Shown here piece by piece: positions 53,237-61,067 of a DNA stretch of 62,021 bases (the stretch's first letter is position 1; the number at the start of each line of letters is the position of its first letter). Source of the DNA: Rhodospirillaceae bacterium. GTDB lineage: Bacteria; Pseudomonadota; Alphaproteobacteria; DSM-16000; Inquilinaceae. A program made the translations under genes and the position numbers. The notes beneath the pieces are model-generated. The model was not told the origin of the DNA. It saw nothing but the letters and a program-made list of their open reading frames with translations, and ran no database searches. The stretch lies in the NCBI GenBank assembly GCA_020638595.1, contig JACKIG010000022.1:1-62021 (forward strand), written 5' to 3'.

Positions 53237-54046
53237 ATGAGCAGGCTGATCGAGTTCGAGTTCGTCCCCGTGGAAGACCTGCGAAGCGCGGACGGCAACC
53301 TCACCTGGTTCGAGCTGTCGTACGGCTACATCCACTTCAACACCGACCCCGACCCCCTGCTGGTCTATTCCGACGAATACCTGGCACGCCATCGGGCTGC
53401 GGGGGACATGCCCCCCGGCCATGCGGATATCCAGTACTACATCGCCCGCCTGTGGGAGGACGTGGCCGGCGCCCTGCCGGAGCTGTTCGAGCCGGTGCCC
53501 CGCAGCATCCTTGACCGGGTCGAGCCGTACCTGGACCGCTGGCGCGACTGGCAGAAGCGCACCGACGCCTTTCTGGACAGGACGCCGGAGATCGACCAGG
53601 ACAGCGAGAAGGTCGCCCGCTTCCTGGAGCTTGCGCATGGCTGGTACCGCGAGCTGGATGCCGGCTATCTGCGGTCGCCCCCCGCCATCATCGGCTGGTC
53701 GGACGAGACCCATGTGCATGTGCGCTGGGACAACACGGACGTCGTCGAAGACGGCGTGGCGGTCTGGAAGGCATCCTGCGGACGGTTCAGCATCGCCAAG
53801 GATGCGTTCTTCGACGAGCTGAAGGCCTTCCACCGGTCGTTCATGGCGGGCATGGCCAGCCGCATCGACGCCGCCAGCCAGCTGCCGCCGGAAAGCGGCA
53901 TCACCGTCGACACCCCGGCCCTGTTTGCCGAGCAGCGGGACCGCACCGCCCTTCTGGACATGACCATCACGCGCCCGCCCGTGCGCAGCGGCCCCTGGCG
54001 CGAAATCGAAGACGCGGTCGCCAAGGTCTGTGCCGCAGCGCCGTGA
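53237..54046 (+). CDS. DUF5984-like protein
   Basis: 269 aa, soluble, acidic. The N-terminus IEFEFVPVEDLRSADGNLTW FELSYGYIHF, then the segments YYIARLWEDVAGALPELFEP, RRWDDxQ-like RWRDWQKRTDAFLDRTPEID and the beta segment DETHVHVRWDNTDVVEDGVA, agree with my memory of DUF5984 proteins. No catalytic motif, signal peptide or TM segment. Function unknown; members of this family often occur singly and may be contact-dependent immunity-type or signalling proteins (weak inference). Confidence 0.65.
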   Translation: MSRLIEFEFVPVEDLRSADGNLTWFELSYGYIHFNTDPDPLLVYSDEYLARHRAAGDMPPGHADIQYYIARLWEDVAGALPELFEPVPRSILDRVEPYLDRWRDWQKRTDAFLDRTPEIDQDSEKVARFLELAHGWYRELDAGYLRSPPAIIGWSDETHVHVRWDNTDVVEDGVAVWKASCGRFSIAKDAFFDELKAFHRSFMAGMASRIDAASQLPPESGITVDTPALFAEQRDRTALLDMTITRPPVRSGPWREIEDAVAKVCAAAP

Positions 54047-54061
54047 TCCGGGGCTGCGGGG

Positions 54062-55702
54062 TCAGCCCGCCCCGGTCGGCCAGAAGGGCGGCGTCTCCTT
54101 GAAATCCTGCCAATCCTGAGCCAGCTCTTCCGTGCTTTCCGCGGCCAGGCGCTGGTGCCAGCCCAGGACCTCGCCGGCGGCGAAGGCGCGGGCGACCTGT
54201 GCGTCCGGTTCGCCCGGCGCGTGCGCAAGGTCGACCAGCAGGCCGCGCGCGACGCTTACGTCGTTGAGCTGGCCCAGCGCATCCTGCAGCCGTGACAGGG
54301 CCGTCATATATCCCCTGACACGCTTGCTCTTGTAGAGGTCGCGGAAGAAGTCGGCCGCATAGCGCAGCTTCTTCAGCTGGATGCGCAGGCGATGGCGTGC
54401 CTGCGGCGACAGCTCGGTAAACTTGCGGCCGGCTTTCAGGGCCTTGCGGTGGCGGTCCCTGAGGATGGTGGCGGCAAGATCCGCCATCGGCCGGTCGAGC
54501 CATGCCGGCTGCGCCGCCGCACCATCGGGCGGCGCATGGCGCCAGCCCGCATCCTCGACCCATTCGGCGAACCTCAAGGCAAACCGGGTATAGCGCGGGT
54601 CGCCGATGGCCGCGGCGGCCGTGCGGTAGCCTTCGCGGCGCTTCTCCTCCGCCAGCGGCGTCAGGGCGTGCAGCGCGGCATCCCCGGCCGCGAAACCGGC
54701 GACGGGGCCCAGCACGGTGGTGCAGAATACGTCCCAGTCGCGCGCGGGGCCCAGGCTGCCGGCCAGCCAGCGCGACTCCTCCTGCAACCAGGCCAGGTCC
54801 GCGGGCGGAATCACGTCGCGGAACAGCCCCAGGGCCGAGCGCAGCCGGCGCAACGCCACGCGCATCTGGTGCACGCCTTCGATATCGCTGCCGTCCAGGA
54901 CGACCGCCTCGTTGTCCGTCCAGTGCTTGAAGCAGTGCATCAGGATGGCGCGCAGCCCGTCGCCGACGCTGTCCTCCTGCGACAGGCAGGGACGGTCGGC
55001 CTTGCTTGCCGTCGGCGGCCGGCCGCGGGCCAGCGCATAGCCGCGCGCCGACTTGCTGCGCCATTCCGTGCGCAGCGGGAAATCGGCGATCAGGCGCTGC
55101 GCCAGCCGGTAGATTGCCGAAGGGGCGCCCGCGACCAGTTCCAGTTCCACCTCGTTGACGGGTTGGCGCTTGCCCAGCGTCTCCACGTCACCCTGGTCGA
55201 GCGCGATTTCCACCACGGCGCCGGTGTCGGTTTCCGCTAGCTTGGTCTTCTGGCGCTTGATGCGCGTGGCGAACACGGCGACCAGCGGTTCGCCGGCCAG
55301 GTCCGCCAGCAGCGATCGCGGCTCCGGCTGCGTCACCGCGGCCAGCACCGGGTCCAGGGACGGCACCGGCGTTTCCCACTCGCCCCTTTCCAGGATGCCG
55401 TTCGCCGTTGCGGTCTTCACCGTCTGGACGAATCGTCGGCCGACCTTGCGGACGCGCAGGTTGACCCCGCGCTGAAGCAGCCTGTGGTCGGGGGTGTCGT
55501 AGTAGACGCTGTGCAGGGTGCGCGTCACCAGCCGGCCGCCGGCAAGGCTGTCGGCCACGATCGGCGCCTTGGCCAGCTTGCGCAGCACCTCTGGGTCCGC
55601 GGCGAGCTTCAGTTCGATCTCCATGCCCGCCAGTGCGGGCATGGCGTCGCCATGCGGTTCCTCCGGGCTGTCGCCGGATCCGGGCTCTACCATCCGCTCC
55701 AT
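54062..55702 (-). CDS. CYTH-CHAD domain protein (inorganic triphosphatase-like)
   Basis: 546 aa. The CYTH domain (~25-220) has the start motif MEIELKLAADPEVLRKL (ExExK), YYDTPDHRLLQRGVNLRVRK, VQTVKT and NEVELELVAG; its acidic/basic tunnel binds triphosphate and Mg2+. The CHAD domain (~255-540) is helical with conserved His: GVHQMRVALRRLRSALGLFR, ARDWDVFCTTVLG, HRLRIQLKKLRYAADFFRDL and LQDALGQLNDVSVARGLL. CHAD binds polyphosphate. The pair suggests tripolyphosphate hydrolysis at polyphosphate granules. The start at 55702 has GGGGAGC upstream. Confidence 0.9.
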   Translation of the reverse strand: MERMVEPGSGDSPEEPHGDAMPALAGMEIELKLAADPEVLRKLAKAPIVADSLAGGRLVTRTLHSVYYDTPDHRLLQRGVNLRVRKVGRRFVQTVKTATANGILERGEWETPVPSLDPVLAAVTQPEPRSLLADLAGEPLVAVFATRIKRQKTKLAETDTGAVVEIALDQGDVETLGKRQPVNEVELELVAGAPSAIYRLAQRLIADFPLRTEWRSKSARGYALARGRPPTASKADRPCLSQEDSVGDGLRAILMHCFKHWTDNEAVVLDGSDIEGVHQMRVALRRLRSALGLFRDVIPPADLAWLQEESRWLAGSLGPARDWDVFCTTVLGPVAGFAAGDAALHALTPLAEEKRREGYRTAAAAIGDPRYTRFALRFAEWVEDAGWRHAPPDGAAAQPAWLDRPMADLAATILRDRHRKALKAGRKFTELSPQARHRLRIQLKKLRYAADFFRDLYKSKRVRGYMTALSRLQDALGQLNDVSVARGLLVDLAHAPGEPDAQVARAFAAGEVLGWHQRLAAESTEELAQDWQDFKETPPFWPTGAG

Positions 55703-55831
55703 CGGCGCTCCCCAGGGCGTGTGCGCAGGTCGGGGTGAAAATGCGCATGTCGTGCGCATTCGTCAATTCCGCGACGGTCCGGGCGCGTCGGCGGCGTCGG
55801 GACCGACACTCGGCGGGTCGTTTACCGTCGC

Positions 55832-55859
55832 TTGATAATACCGCCTGTATGCTTATCTG
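55832..55859 (+). promoter_or_regulatory. candidate promoter of the hsp20 operon
   Basis: TTGATA (55832-55837), a 16-nt spacer and TATCTG (55854-55859), in the only AT-rich stretch upstream of hsp20. CTTGAT could also be read as a sigma-32 -35 element, but I see no CCCCAT-type -10. Confidence 0.3.
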
Positions 55860-55921
55860 ACTCCGTGAGCGGCGCCGGAATGGGCTGTTCGTTACCGGGT
55901 GCCGGGGAACCGGGCCCAATT

Positions 55922-55959
55922 GCCGGCCAAGGGCCGGCTCTCGCTCGCAAGGAGGGGAG
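55922..55959 (+). promoter_or_regulatory. candidate ROSE-type RNA thermometer over the hsp20 ribosome site
   Basis: Two stacked hairpins end 2 nt before the ATG. The first is GCCGGCC (55922-55928) with GGCCGGC (55932-55938), loop AAG. The second pairs CTCTC-G-CTC (55938-55946) with GAGGGGAG (55952-55959), loop GCAAG, with a single bulged G opposite the ribosome site; they share base 55938. A hairpin that traps the Shine-Dalgarno with a bulged G within a YGCU-like context is the hallmark of ROSE elements upstream of alphaproteobacterial small heat-shock genes. Heat would melt it. Confidence 0.5.
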
Positions 55960-55961
55960 AA

Positions 55962-56447
55962 ATGACGCGTCTGTCCTTGTTCAACAGTCCGCTGCTGCTG
56001 GGGTTCGAGCAGTTCGAGAGGACGTTGGACCGGGTCGCCAAGGCGTCGACGGACGGCTATCCGCCCTACAACATCGAGCAGCTCGGCGAAGACGGCATCC
56101 GGATCGTCCTGGCCGTTGCCGGGTTCTCGGCGAACGACCTGCAGGTACAGGTCGAGGATAGCCAGCTGGTCGTACGCGGCAAACAGGCGGAGGACCAGGA
56201 TCGGGTCTATCTGCACCGCGGCATCGCCTCCCGCCAGTTCCAGCGCGCCTTCGTGCTGGCCGACGGGATCGAGGTGGTGTCGGCTCAGCTCGACAACGGC
56301 CTTCTCAGCGTTGAGCTGCGGCGGCCGCCCCCGAGCGCGCGGGTGAGAACGATCGAAATCAGCCGGAAGGCGCCCAAGGCTGCGGGGCAGACCGTGGGTG
56401 TGACCGCCGGGACGACGCCGCAGGATGGCGGGTCGAGTGGAGGGTAG
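55962..56447 (+). CDS. Hsp20 small heat-shock protein (alpha-crystallin domain)
   Basis: 161 aa. It begins MTRLSLFNSPLLLGFEQFER like IbpA-type proteins. The alpha-crystallin domain spans ~36-125: YPPYNIEQLGEDGIRIVLAV, AGFSANDLQVQVEDSQLVVR and RGIASRQFQRAFVLADGIEV. It ends with the I-x-I anchoring motif in RTIEIS. It is an ATP-independent holdase that binds unfolding proteins. A strong AAGGAGGGGAG ribosome site sits within the proposed thermometer. DUF1150 follows 5 nt downstream. Confidence 0.93.
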   Translation: MTRLSLFNSPLLLGFEQFERTLDRVAKASTDGYPPYNIEQLGEDGIRIVLAVAGFSANDLQVQVEDSQLVVRGKQAEDQDRVYLHRGIASRQFQRAFVLADGIEVVSAQLDNGLLSVELRRPPPSARVRTIEISRKAPKAAGQTVGVTAGTTPQDGGSSGG

Positions 56448-56451
56448 CGTA

Positions 56452-56673
56452 ATGAATGAACATGTGACCGTGCGCCAGCCGCGGATGTCGCCCCAGGCGT
56501 TCGCCGCCCTGGGCGTGGCCGAAATCGCCTTCGTCAAGCCGGTGATCGTCGACGGCAAGACCGCACACGCGGTCCATTCCGCAGACGGCACGCCGCTGGC
56601 GGTCGTTGCCGACCGGGCGACGGCCTTCGCGATGGTCCGCCAGAACGACCTGGAACCCGTCAGCGCCCATTGA
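56452..56673 (+). CDS. DUF1150 family protein
   Basis: 73 aa. QAFAALGVAEIAFVKPVIVD, then GKTAHAVHSADGTPLAVVAD and AMVRQNDLEPVSAH match the DUF1150 pattern, a small protein that commonly follows hsp20 in alphaproteobacteria. GGAGGG precedes the ATG and the gap to hsp20 is 4 nt, so it belongs to the same heat-shock operon. The function is unknown. Confidence 0.85.
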   Translation: MNEHVTVRQPRMSPQAFAALGVAEIAFVKPVIVDGKTAHAVHSADGTPLAVVADRATAFAMVRQNDLEPVSAH

Positions 56674-56724
56674 CGGACAGCGCGAGGCGCGGGGCCCCCT
56701 TTTCGGGGAAGCCCCGGCGTCACG

Positions 56725-58500
56725 TCACTTGCCGGGCGATGATGGCGGGGGCGACGGCGGGACATCGGTCCCCGCGGCGTCGTCGGGTGCGGTCTTCAAT
56801 GCGGCCGTGAGCGTATCCAGGTTGGCACCGCCAAGGCCGATATCCTTCAACAACGCATCGATCAGCGGGGCCTGGCTGCGGTAGCGCAGGGCCGAAGCCA
56901 CGACCTGGTCGGCCAGGTTGCCCGGTGCGGCGGTGCCGGTGCCGCCGTCCGCAGCATGGCCGTTTCCACCGCCGATGCCGTCGACCTGCAGGATCTTGAT
57001 CCCTTCGATCCGTTCCATCGGCCGCACGCTCTCCGCGATGATCTGCGGCAGGTGCTCCAGCAACGCCATGCGCAGGCGCAGTGCGATGATATCGTCGCTC
57101 AGCACGTTGTCGGCCTCGTTGAGGGCGCGCTTGCCGGCGGCGTCGATGGCATAGCGCACTTCCGCCGCGGCGGCGCGCAGCTTCTCCGCCGCGCTTTCGC
57201 CCTCGGCCTCGATGCGCTGCCGGTCGGCGGTGGCATTGGCCAGCGTGCGGGCGGCATCGGCTTCGTCCTCGGCGGCCTGCTTCTTCGCGGCCGCGGCGAC
57301 GGTGATGCCAATGGCGTCGCGCTCGGCAGCCTTGCGCGCTTCCACCAGCTCGATCGCCTTCTGGCGTTCGGCGATCTCGGTCTCGCGCACCGTGCGCACC
57401 TGTTCTTCCGACTTCACCGCGGCGGCGCGGGCCACGTTGGCCTCGGCCTCGGCCTGGCTCTGGTCGCGCGACTTCTGGGCGACGGCGACAGCACGCTCCT
57501 GTTCGGCCAGCTCCAGCGACTTGCGCTTTTCGATCCCGGCGATCTCGATCGCCCGTTCCTTGGCGATGCGCTCGGCTTCGATGTCGCGCTCGGCCTGGAC
57601 CTCCGACTGTTGCACTTGCAGGTGCGCAGCGATCTTCGCCTTCTCCGACAGGCGCTGGCCGTCGGCCTCGCGCTCGGCGACCTCGGCCTGCGTCGAGGCG
57701 CGGCGGGTGGCGATCTCCTGCTGCTGCTCCAGCTTGGCGTATTCCTCGTCGCGGGTGAGGGTCAGCCGCAGGCGCTCGGCCTCCAGGTTCTTCTGCTTGA
57801 TGGCGACTTCGGTGTCCTGCTCGATCTCGTTGCGGCGGCGGCGCTTCTCTTCGATCTCCATGGTCAGGCGGGTCAGGCCGGCGGCATCGAAGGCGTTGTC
57901 CGGGTTGAAGTATTCGCGGTTGGTCTGGTCGAGGCCGGTCAGCGACACGGACTCCAGCTCCAGCCCGTTCTTCAGCAGGTCTTCCGTGACCGCGGTCTGT
58001 ACCTTCTGCACGAAGTTGACGCGCTGTTCGTGCAGTTCCTCCATCGCCATTTCCGCCGCCACGGCGCGCAGCGCATCGACGAACTTGCCTTCCACCAGCT
58101 CTTTCAGCTGTTCCGGCGCCATGGTCTTCATGCCCAGGGTCTGGGCGGCGTTGGCGATGCTCTCCTTCGTCGGCTGGACGCGGACATAGAATTCGGCCTG
58201 CACGTCGACGCGCATGCGGTCGCGGGTGATCAACGCCTGTTCGTTGGACCGCCGTACCTCCAGCCTGAGCGTGTTCATGTTGACGGGGATGATGTCGTGC
58301 AGCACCGGCAGCTGGATGGCGCCGCCGTCGACGATCACCTTCTGCCCGCCGAAGCCGGTGCGCACATAGGCGATCTCTTTGGATGCCTTGCGGTAGAGCC
58401 GGGCGATGATCAGGCCGATCGTGAAGATCGCTACCAGCGCCAGCACGACGATGATGATGATACCGGTCAGGCTGTCGGTCACGGTTGTCTCAACCTCCAT
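56725..58500 (-). CDS. flotillin-like SPFH-domain protein (YqiK family)
   Basis: 591 aa. An N-terminal TM (GIIIIVVLALVAIFTIGLII) is followed by the SPFH domain (~40-210: YRKASKEIAYVRTGFGGQKV, GGAIQLPVLHDIIPVNMNTL, QAEFYVRVQPTKESIANAAQ). A long charged coiled coil (~215-460) is rich in Glu-Ala and Lys/Arg heptads such as QAEVAEREADGQRLSEKAKI. It ends in a Gly/Pro-rich tail. Flotillins form oligomeric membrane microdomain scaffolds. The start MEVETTV is chosen; GTG 58536 is an alternative overlapping the upstream gene. It pairs with the NfeD-like gene just upstream, as YqiK does with YqiJ. Confidence 0.9.
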   Translation of the reverse strand: MEVETTVTDSLTGIIIIVVLALVAIFTIGLIIARLYRKASKEIAYVRTGFGGQKVIVDGGAIQLPVLHDIIPVNMNTLRLEVRRSNEQALITRDRMRVDVQAEFYVRVQPTKESIANAAQTLGMKTMAPEQLKELVEGKFVDALRAVAAEMAMEELHEQRVNFVQKVQTAVTEDLLKNGLELESVSLTGLDQTNREYFNPDNAFDAAGLTRLTMEIEEKRRRRNEIEQDTEVAIKQKNLEAERLRLTLTRDEEYAKLEQQQEIATRRASTQAEVAEREADGQRLSEKAKIAAHLQVQQSEVQAERDIEAERIAKERAIEIAGIEKRKSLELAEQERAVAVAQKSRDQSQAEAEANVARAAAVKSEEQVRTVRETEIAERQKAIELVEARKAAERDAIGITVAAAAKKQAAEDEADAARTLANATADRQRIEAEGESAAEKLRAAAAEVRYAIDAAGKRALNEADNVLSDDIIALRLRMALLEHLPQIIAESVRPMERIEGIKILQVDGIGGGNGHAADGGTGTAAPGNLADQVVASALRYRSQAPLIDALLKDIGLGGANLDTLTAALKTAPDDAAGTDVPPSPPPSSPGK

Positions 58501-58528
58501 CAGTACGGTGGGGCTTCCGCCCGTTCGC

Positions 58529-59188
58529 TCAGGCACCCACGACCTTGAAGATGATGCCCTCCCGCGACAGCAGCCTGACGGCGGTGCCGGCGGGGAAGGT
58601 GTCGTCCGGCCGCTGCGGCTCCACCCGGACGTAGTGCGTGCGGCCGTGCTGGTCGGTCAGGCGCGCCTCGGCCGGCTGGCCGATGGCGGCAATGCCGACG
58701 GTGATCACCGCGGTGCGCCCGACGAAGCTGTCGGCCGACACGGCATAGGTCTCCTCCTTCGGCAGGATCCGCGACACCCCCAGGCCGAAGAACCGCACGG
58801 CGGGCAGCGCCACCGCCAGGGCCGGGATCGCCGCCAGCCAGCCGGGCAGATAGGACCCCATCACCCGTTGGGCGGCGGTTTGCAGCACCAGCCCGCCGAC
58901 GCCGAAGCTGAAGAGGAACGCCACCAGCAGCACCAGCAGCGGGGCGCGGCCGATGCACAGCCACGACAGGAAGCCCGACAGAGCGCCTGCGCCCTCCACC
59001 CCATCCGCCCCGGGATCGGCATGAATGTCGGCATCGACGTCCAGGCCCAGGTCGGGCAGCACAGAGTCCATGGCGTGCGAGATGCTGGCCCCGAAGAGCA
59101 TGCCCACGGCCTCCAGCAGGGCCAGCGCCAGCATGAGCGCCAGCGCGGCGCTGAACGCCACATTCTCACCGGCCAGCAGGAACTCCAT
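58529..59188 (-). CDS. NfeD/YqiJ-like membrane protein (OB-fold tail)
   Basis: 219 aa. TM segments are near the N-terminus (FSAALALMLALALLEAVGML) and at ~85-150 (APLLVLLVAFLFSFGVGGLV, LPGWLAAIPALAVALPAVRF). The C-terminal OB-like domain (~160-215) has FVGRTAVITVGIAAIGQPAE and AGTAVRLLSREGIIFKVVGA. This layout is that of YqiJ, the partner of flotillin YqiK, and the two genes are adjacent on the same strand. It probably anchors or regulates the flotillin microdomain. The start MEFLLAG is chosen within a longer open frame. Confidence 0.82.
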   Translation of the reverse strand: MEFLLAGENVAFSAALALMLALALLEAVGMLFGASISHAMDSVLPDLGLDVDADIHADPGADGVEGAGALSGFLSWLCIGRAPLLVLLVAFLFSFGVGGLVLQTAAQRVMGSYLPGWLAAIPALAVALPAVRFFGLGVSRILPKEETYAVSADSFVGRTAVITVGIAAIGQPAEARLTDQHGRTHYVRVEPQRPDDTFPAGTAVRLLSREGIIFKVVGA

Positions 59189-59415
59189 AGAGCCGCCGTC
59201 TCCCCCATTCCACCAACAAGGACAGGATGCCGACCGCACGATCGGCACCAAGAAAGGCGATCACGCTCTTGAGCGCCAGCCTGGCCGAGCGTCGTGCATG
59301 GCGTATCCGCGCTGAGATGGCGCCGATTGGGGCGACACCCTCTACGTCATTTGGGGCGCCGTTAAGGCAGCCACCCGATATGACGCCTCCGACTGCCGTG
59401 ACTTCGGATCGGTTG

Positions 59416-60564
59416 CTATGTCTTCTTGAAATGCTTGCTCAGGGCCAGGCCCTGGTACTGGTAGGACGAACCGATGCCGGTGCCGTAGGGGGTGTCCGTC
59501 CGCTCGGTCAGCGGTTCGAAGATCAGCCGCCCCATGATCTGGCCATCCTCGATGATGAACGGCACCTCGTGCGACCGGACCTCCAGCACCGCCCTGGCTG
59601 CGTGCTGGCCCTGGGGCGAATGGCCGAAGCCCGGGTCGAAGAAGCCGGCATAGTGGACCCGGAACTCCCCCACCAGCGTGTCATAGGCGATCATGTCGGC
59701 TGCGTGGTCGTCCGGCACCGTCACCGCCTCTTTCGAGGCCAGGATGTGGAAGTCCTTCGGGTCCAGCACGATGCCGCCGCTGGCCGGCCGGAACACCGGT
59801 GTCCAGAACGTGTCGGGGTCGTAGAAGCCGACCTTGTCGACGTCGATGCAGGCATCCGTTGTGCGCGCCTTGAAGCCGACCGGCCTGGCGGGATCGTCGC
59901 CGGCGATGTCGACGCTGATGGCGATGCCCGACCGGCGGATGTCCACCGCATCGTCTTCGCCGCGGACGATGCCCACCTGGCGGTGCAGCTCCTTCAGCTG
60001 CTTCTCGCTCGACCGCGGCAGGCCGCGGCGGACGCGCAGCTGCACCAGCCGCGAGCCCTTGCGCACGATCACCCGGAAGCTCCGCGGTGCGATCTCGACC
60101 CACAGCGGCCCGGCATACTGCTCGGCGACGCTGTCGAACTCGGTCGCATAATCGGCGATGACGCGCGCGAACACGTCCAGCCGGCCGGTGGAGCTTTTCG
60201 GGTTGGCGGCCGCCGTCATCCGCTTCTTCAGGTCCAGATGTTCCAGCAGCGGGACGATGTAGACCTGGTTGCGTTCCAGGACTGCGCCATGGGTCAGGTC
60301 GATGCGCTCCTCCGCCAGCCAGGCCAGCTTGTCTTCGACCCGATGCTTGCGTCCGGGCAGGAAGCTTGCGGGCACGCGATAGGCGGTGGACCCCAGCCGC
60401 AGGTCTATGCTGGCCGGCTGGATCTGCCCCGGCACCGTCTCTTCCGCGCAGCGGATCACGCCCCGGGCGATCGCCCCGGGGAACCACTGGGCGGGATAGA
60501 TGCCCGAGCGCACCTTCGCTTCCTCGACAATCGGCAGGACTGCCTGCGCACCCGCGTCCGCCAC
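59416..60564 (-). CDS. dcd: 2'-deoxycytidine 5'-triphosphate deaminase, double-length alphaproteobacterial type
   Basis: 382 aa, GTG start, about twice the length of E. coli Dcd. The first dUTPase-like module has GQIQPASIDLRLGSTAYRVP, TAAANPKSSTGRLDVFARVI and APLSFRV-like EIAPRSFRVIVRKGSRLVQL. The second has VGFKARTTDACIDVDKVGFY, FRVHYAGFFDPGFGHSPQGQ and RSHEVPFIIEDGQIMGRLIF. It ends QYQGLALSKHFKKT, a typical Dcd tail. The protein looks like a fused tandem of the trimeric Dcd/Dut fold. It makes dUTP from dCTP for dTTP synthesis. Confidence 0.88.
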   Translation of the reverse strand: MADAGAQAVLPIVEEAKVRSGIYPAQWFPGAIARGVIRCAEETVPGQIQPASIDLRLGSTAYRVPASFLPGRKHRVEDKLAWLAEERIDLTHGAVLERNQVYIVPLLEHLDLKKRMTAAANPKSSTGRLDVFARVIADYATEFDSVAEQYAGPLWVEIAPRSFRVIVRKGSRLVQLRVRRGLPRSSEKQLKELHRQVGIVRGEDDAVDIRRSGIAISVDIAGDDPARPVGFKARTTDACIDVDKVGFYDPDTFWTPVFRPASGGIVLDPKDFHILASKEAVTVPDDHAADMIAYDTLVGEFRVHYAGFFDPGFGHSPQGQHAARAVLEVRSHEVPFIIEDGQIMGRLIFEPLTERTDTPYGTGIGSSYQYQGLALSKHFKKT

Positions 60565-61067
60565 TGGCGTGCCTCACTTTCCCCATGGGGGCGCGCATGC
60601 CGGCCTTGGGGTCTGCACGCACTCCGGCGCCGTCGCCCTGGCCCCCGCCGTTGCGGGTTTGTCTGCATCGCCGATGCCGTCACCCTATCGAATTCCGCTT
60701 GTTTTTCAATTCGTTAGTTTGCACCGCTTGATCCACCGGGGCGTGCCGGCTATCCGCCCGGAATCCCTGGGATCGCCGGGATATCCCCGTTATTCACAGG
60801 TTTGGGGCGTCCGGCACCGGATGCCGGGCCGCGGCGTGCAGAAATCCGGCGAAATCCCTGCCGCCACCTTGCCGGGTGGGGCGATTCGCGCTATCCCGTG
60901 GCGGCAAGAGCGCGGGAGGGGGTCCGGCCGCGGATCGTCAAGCCGGGCCATCGCTGCCGTGCAGGACCGATCGGTCCCATGGCGGCCGCCGACAGAGGGG
61001 GAGGTTGGCGCGCGGCGCCGGGGACCTCGCGACACCCACCCAACCCGCCACAAGGGAACACAAATCG
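60565..61067. other. 503-nt divergent intergenic region dcd / mdh
   Basis: I see no coding frame with family features. An AT-rich segment at about 60683-60725 holds the leftward dcd promoter. Small dyads occur (for example GGATCGCCGGGATATCC near 60770 and CCGATCGG near 60968), none clearly a riboswitch. The mdh ribosome site AAGGGA lies at about 61051. Confidence 0.4.
60682..60709 (-). promoter_or_regulatory. candidate promoter of dcd
   Basis: Read leftward, -35 TTGAAA (60709-60704), a 16-nt spacer and -10 TAGGGT (60687-60682), about 118 nt before the dcd start codon. The same -10 is used in the tRNA-Thr promoter at 34.6 kb. Confidence 0.4.

Noticed and set aside
56956..58548. A 530-codon plus-strand frame opposite the flotillin gene
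   Set aside because: Leu/Gly/Asp-rich antisense translation of the Glu/Ala/Arg coiled coil; the flotillin gene explains the region.
60565..61067. A riboswitch or small RNA upstream of mdh
   Set aside because: Only short unrelated dyads are visible and none matches a class I can recognise by eye.
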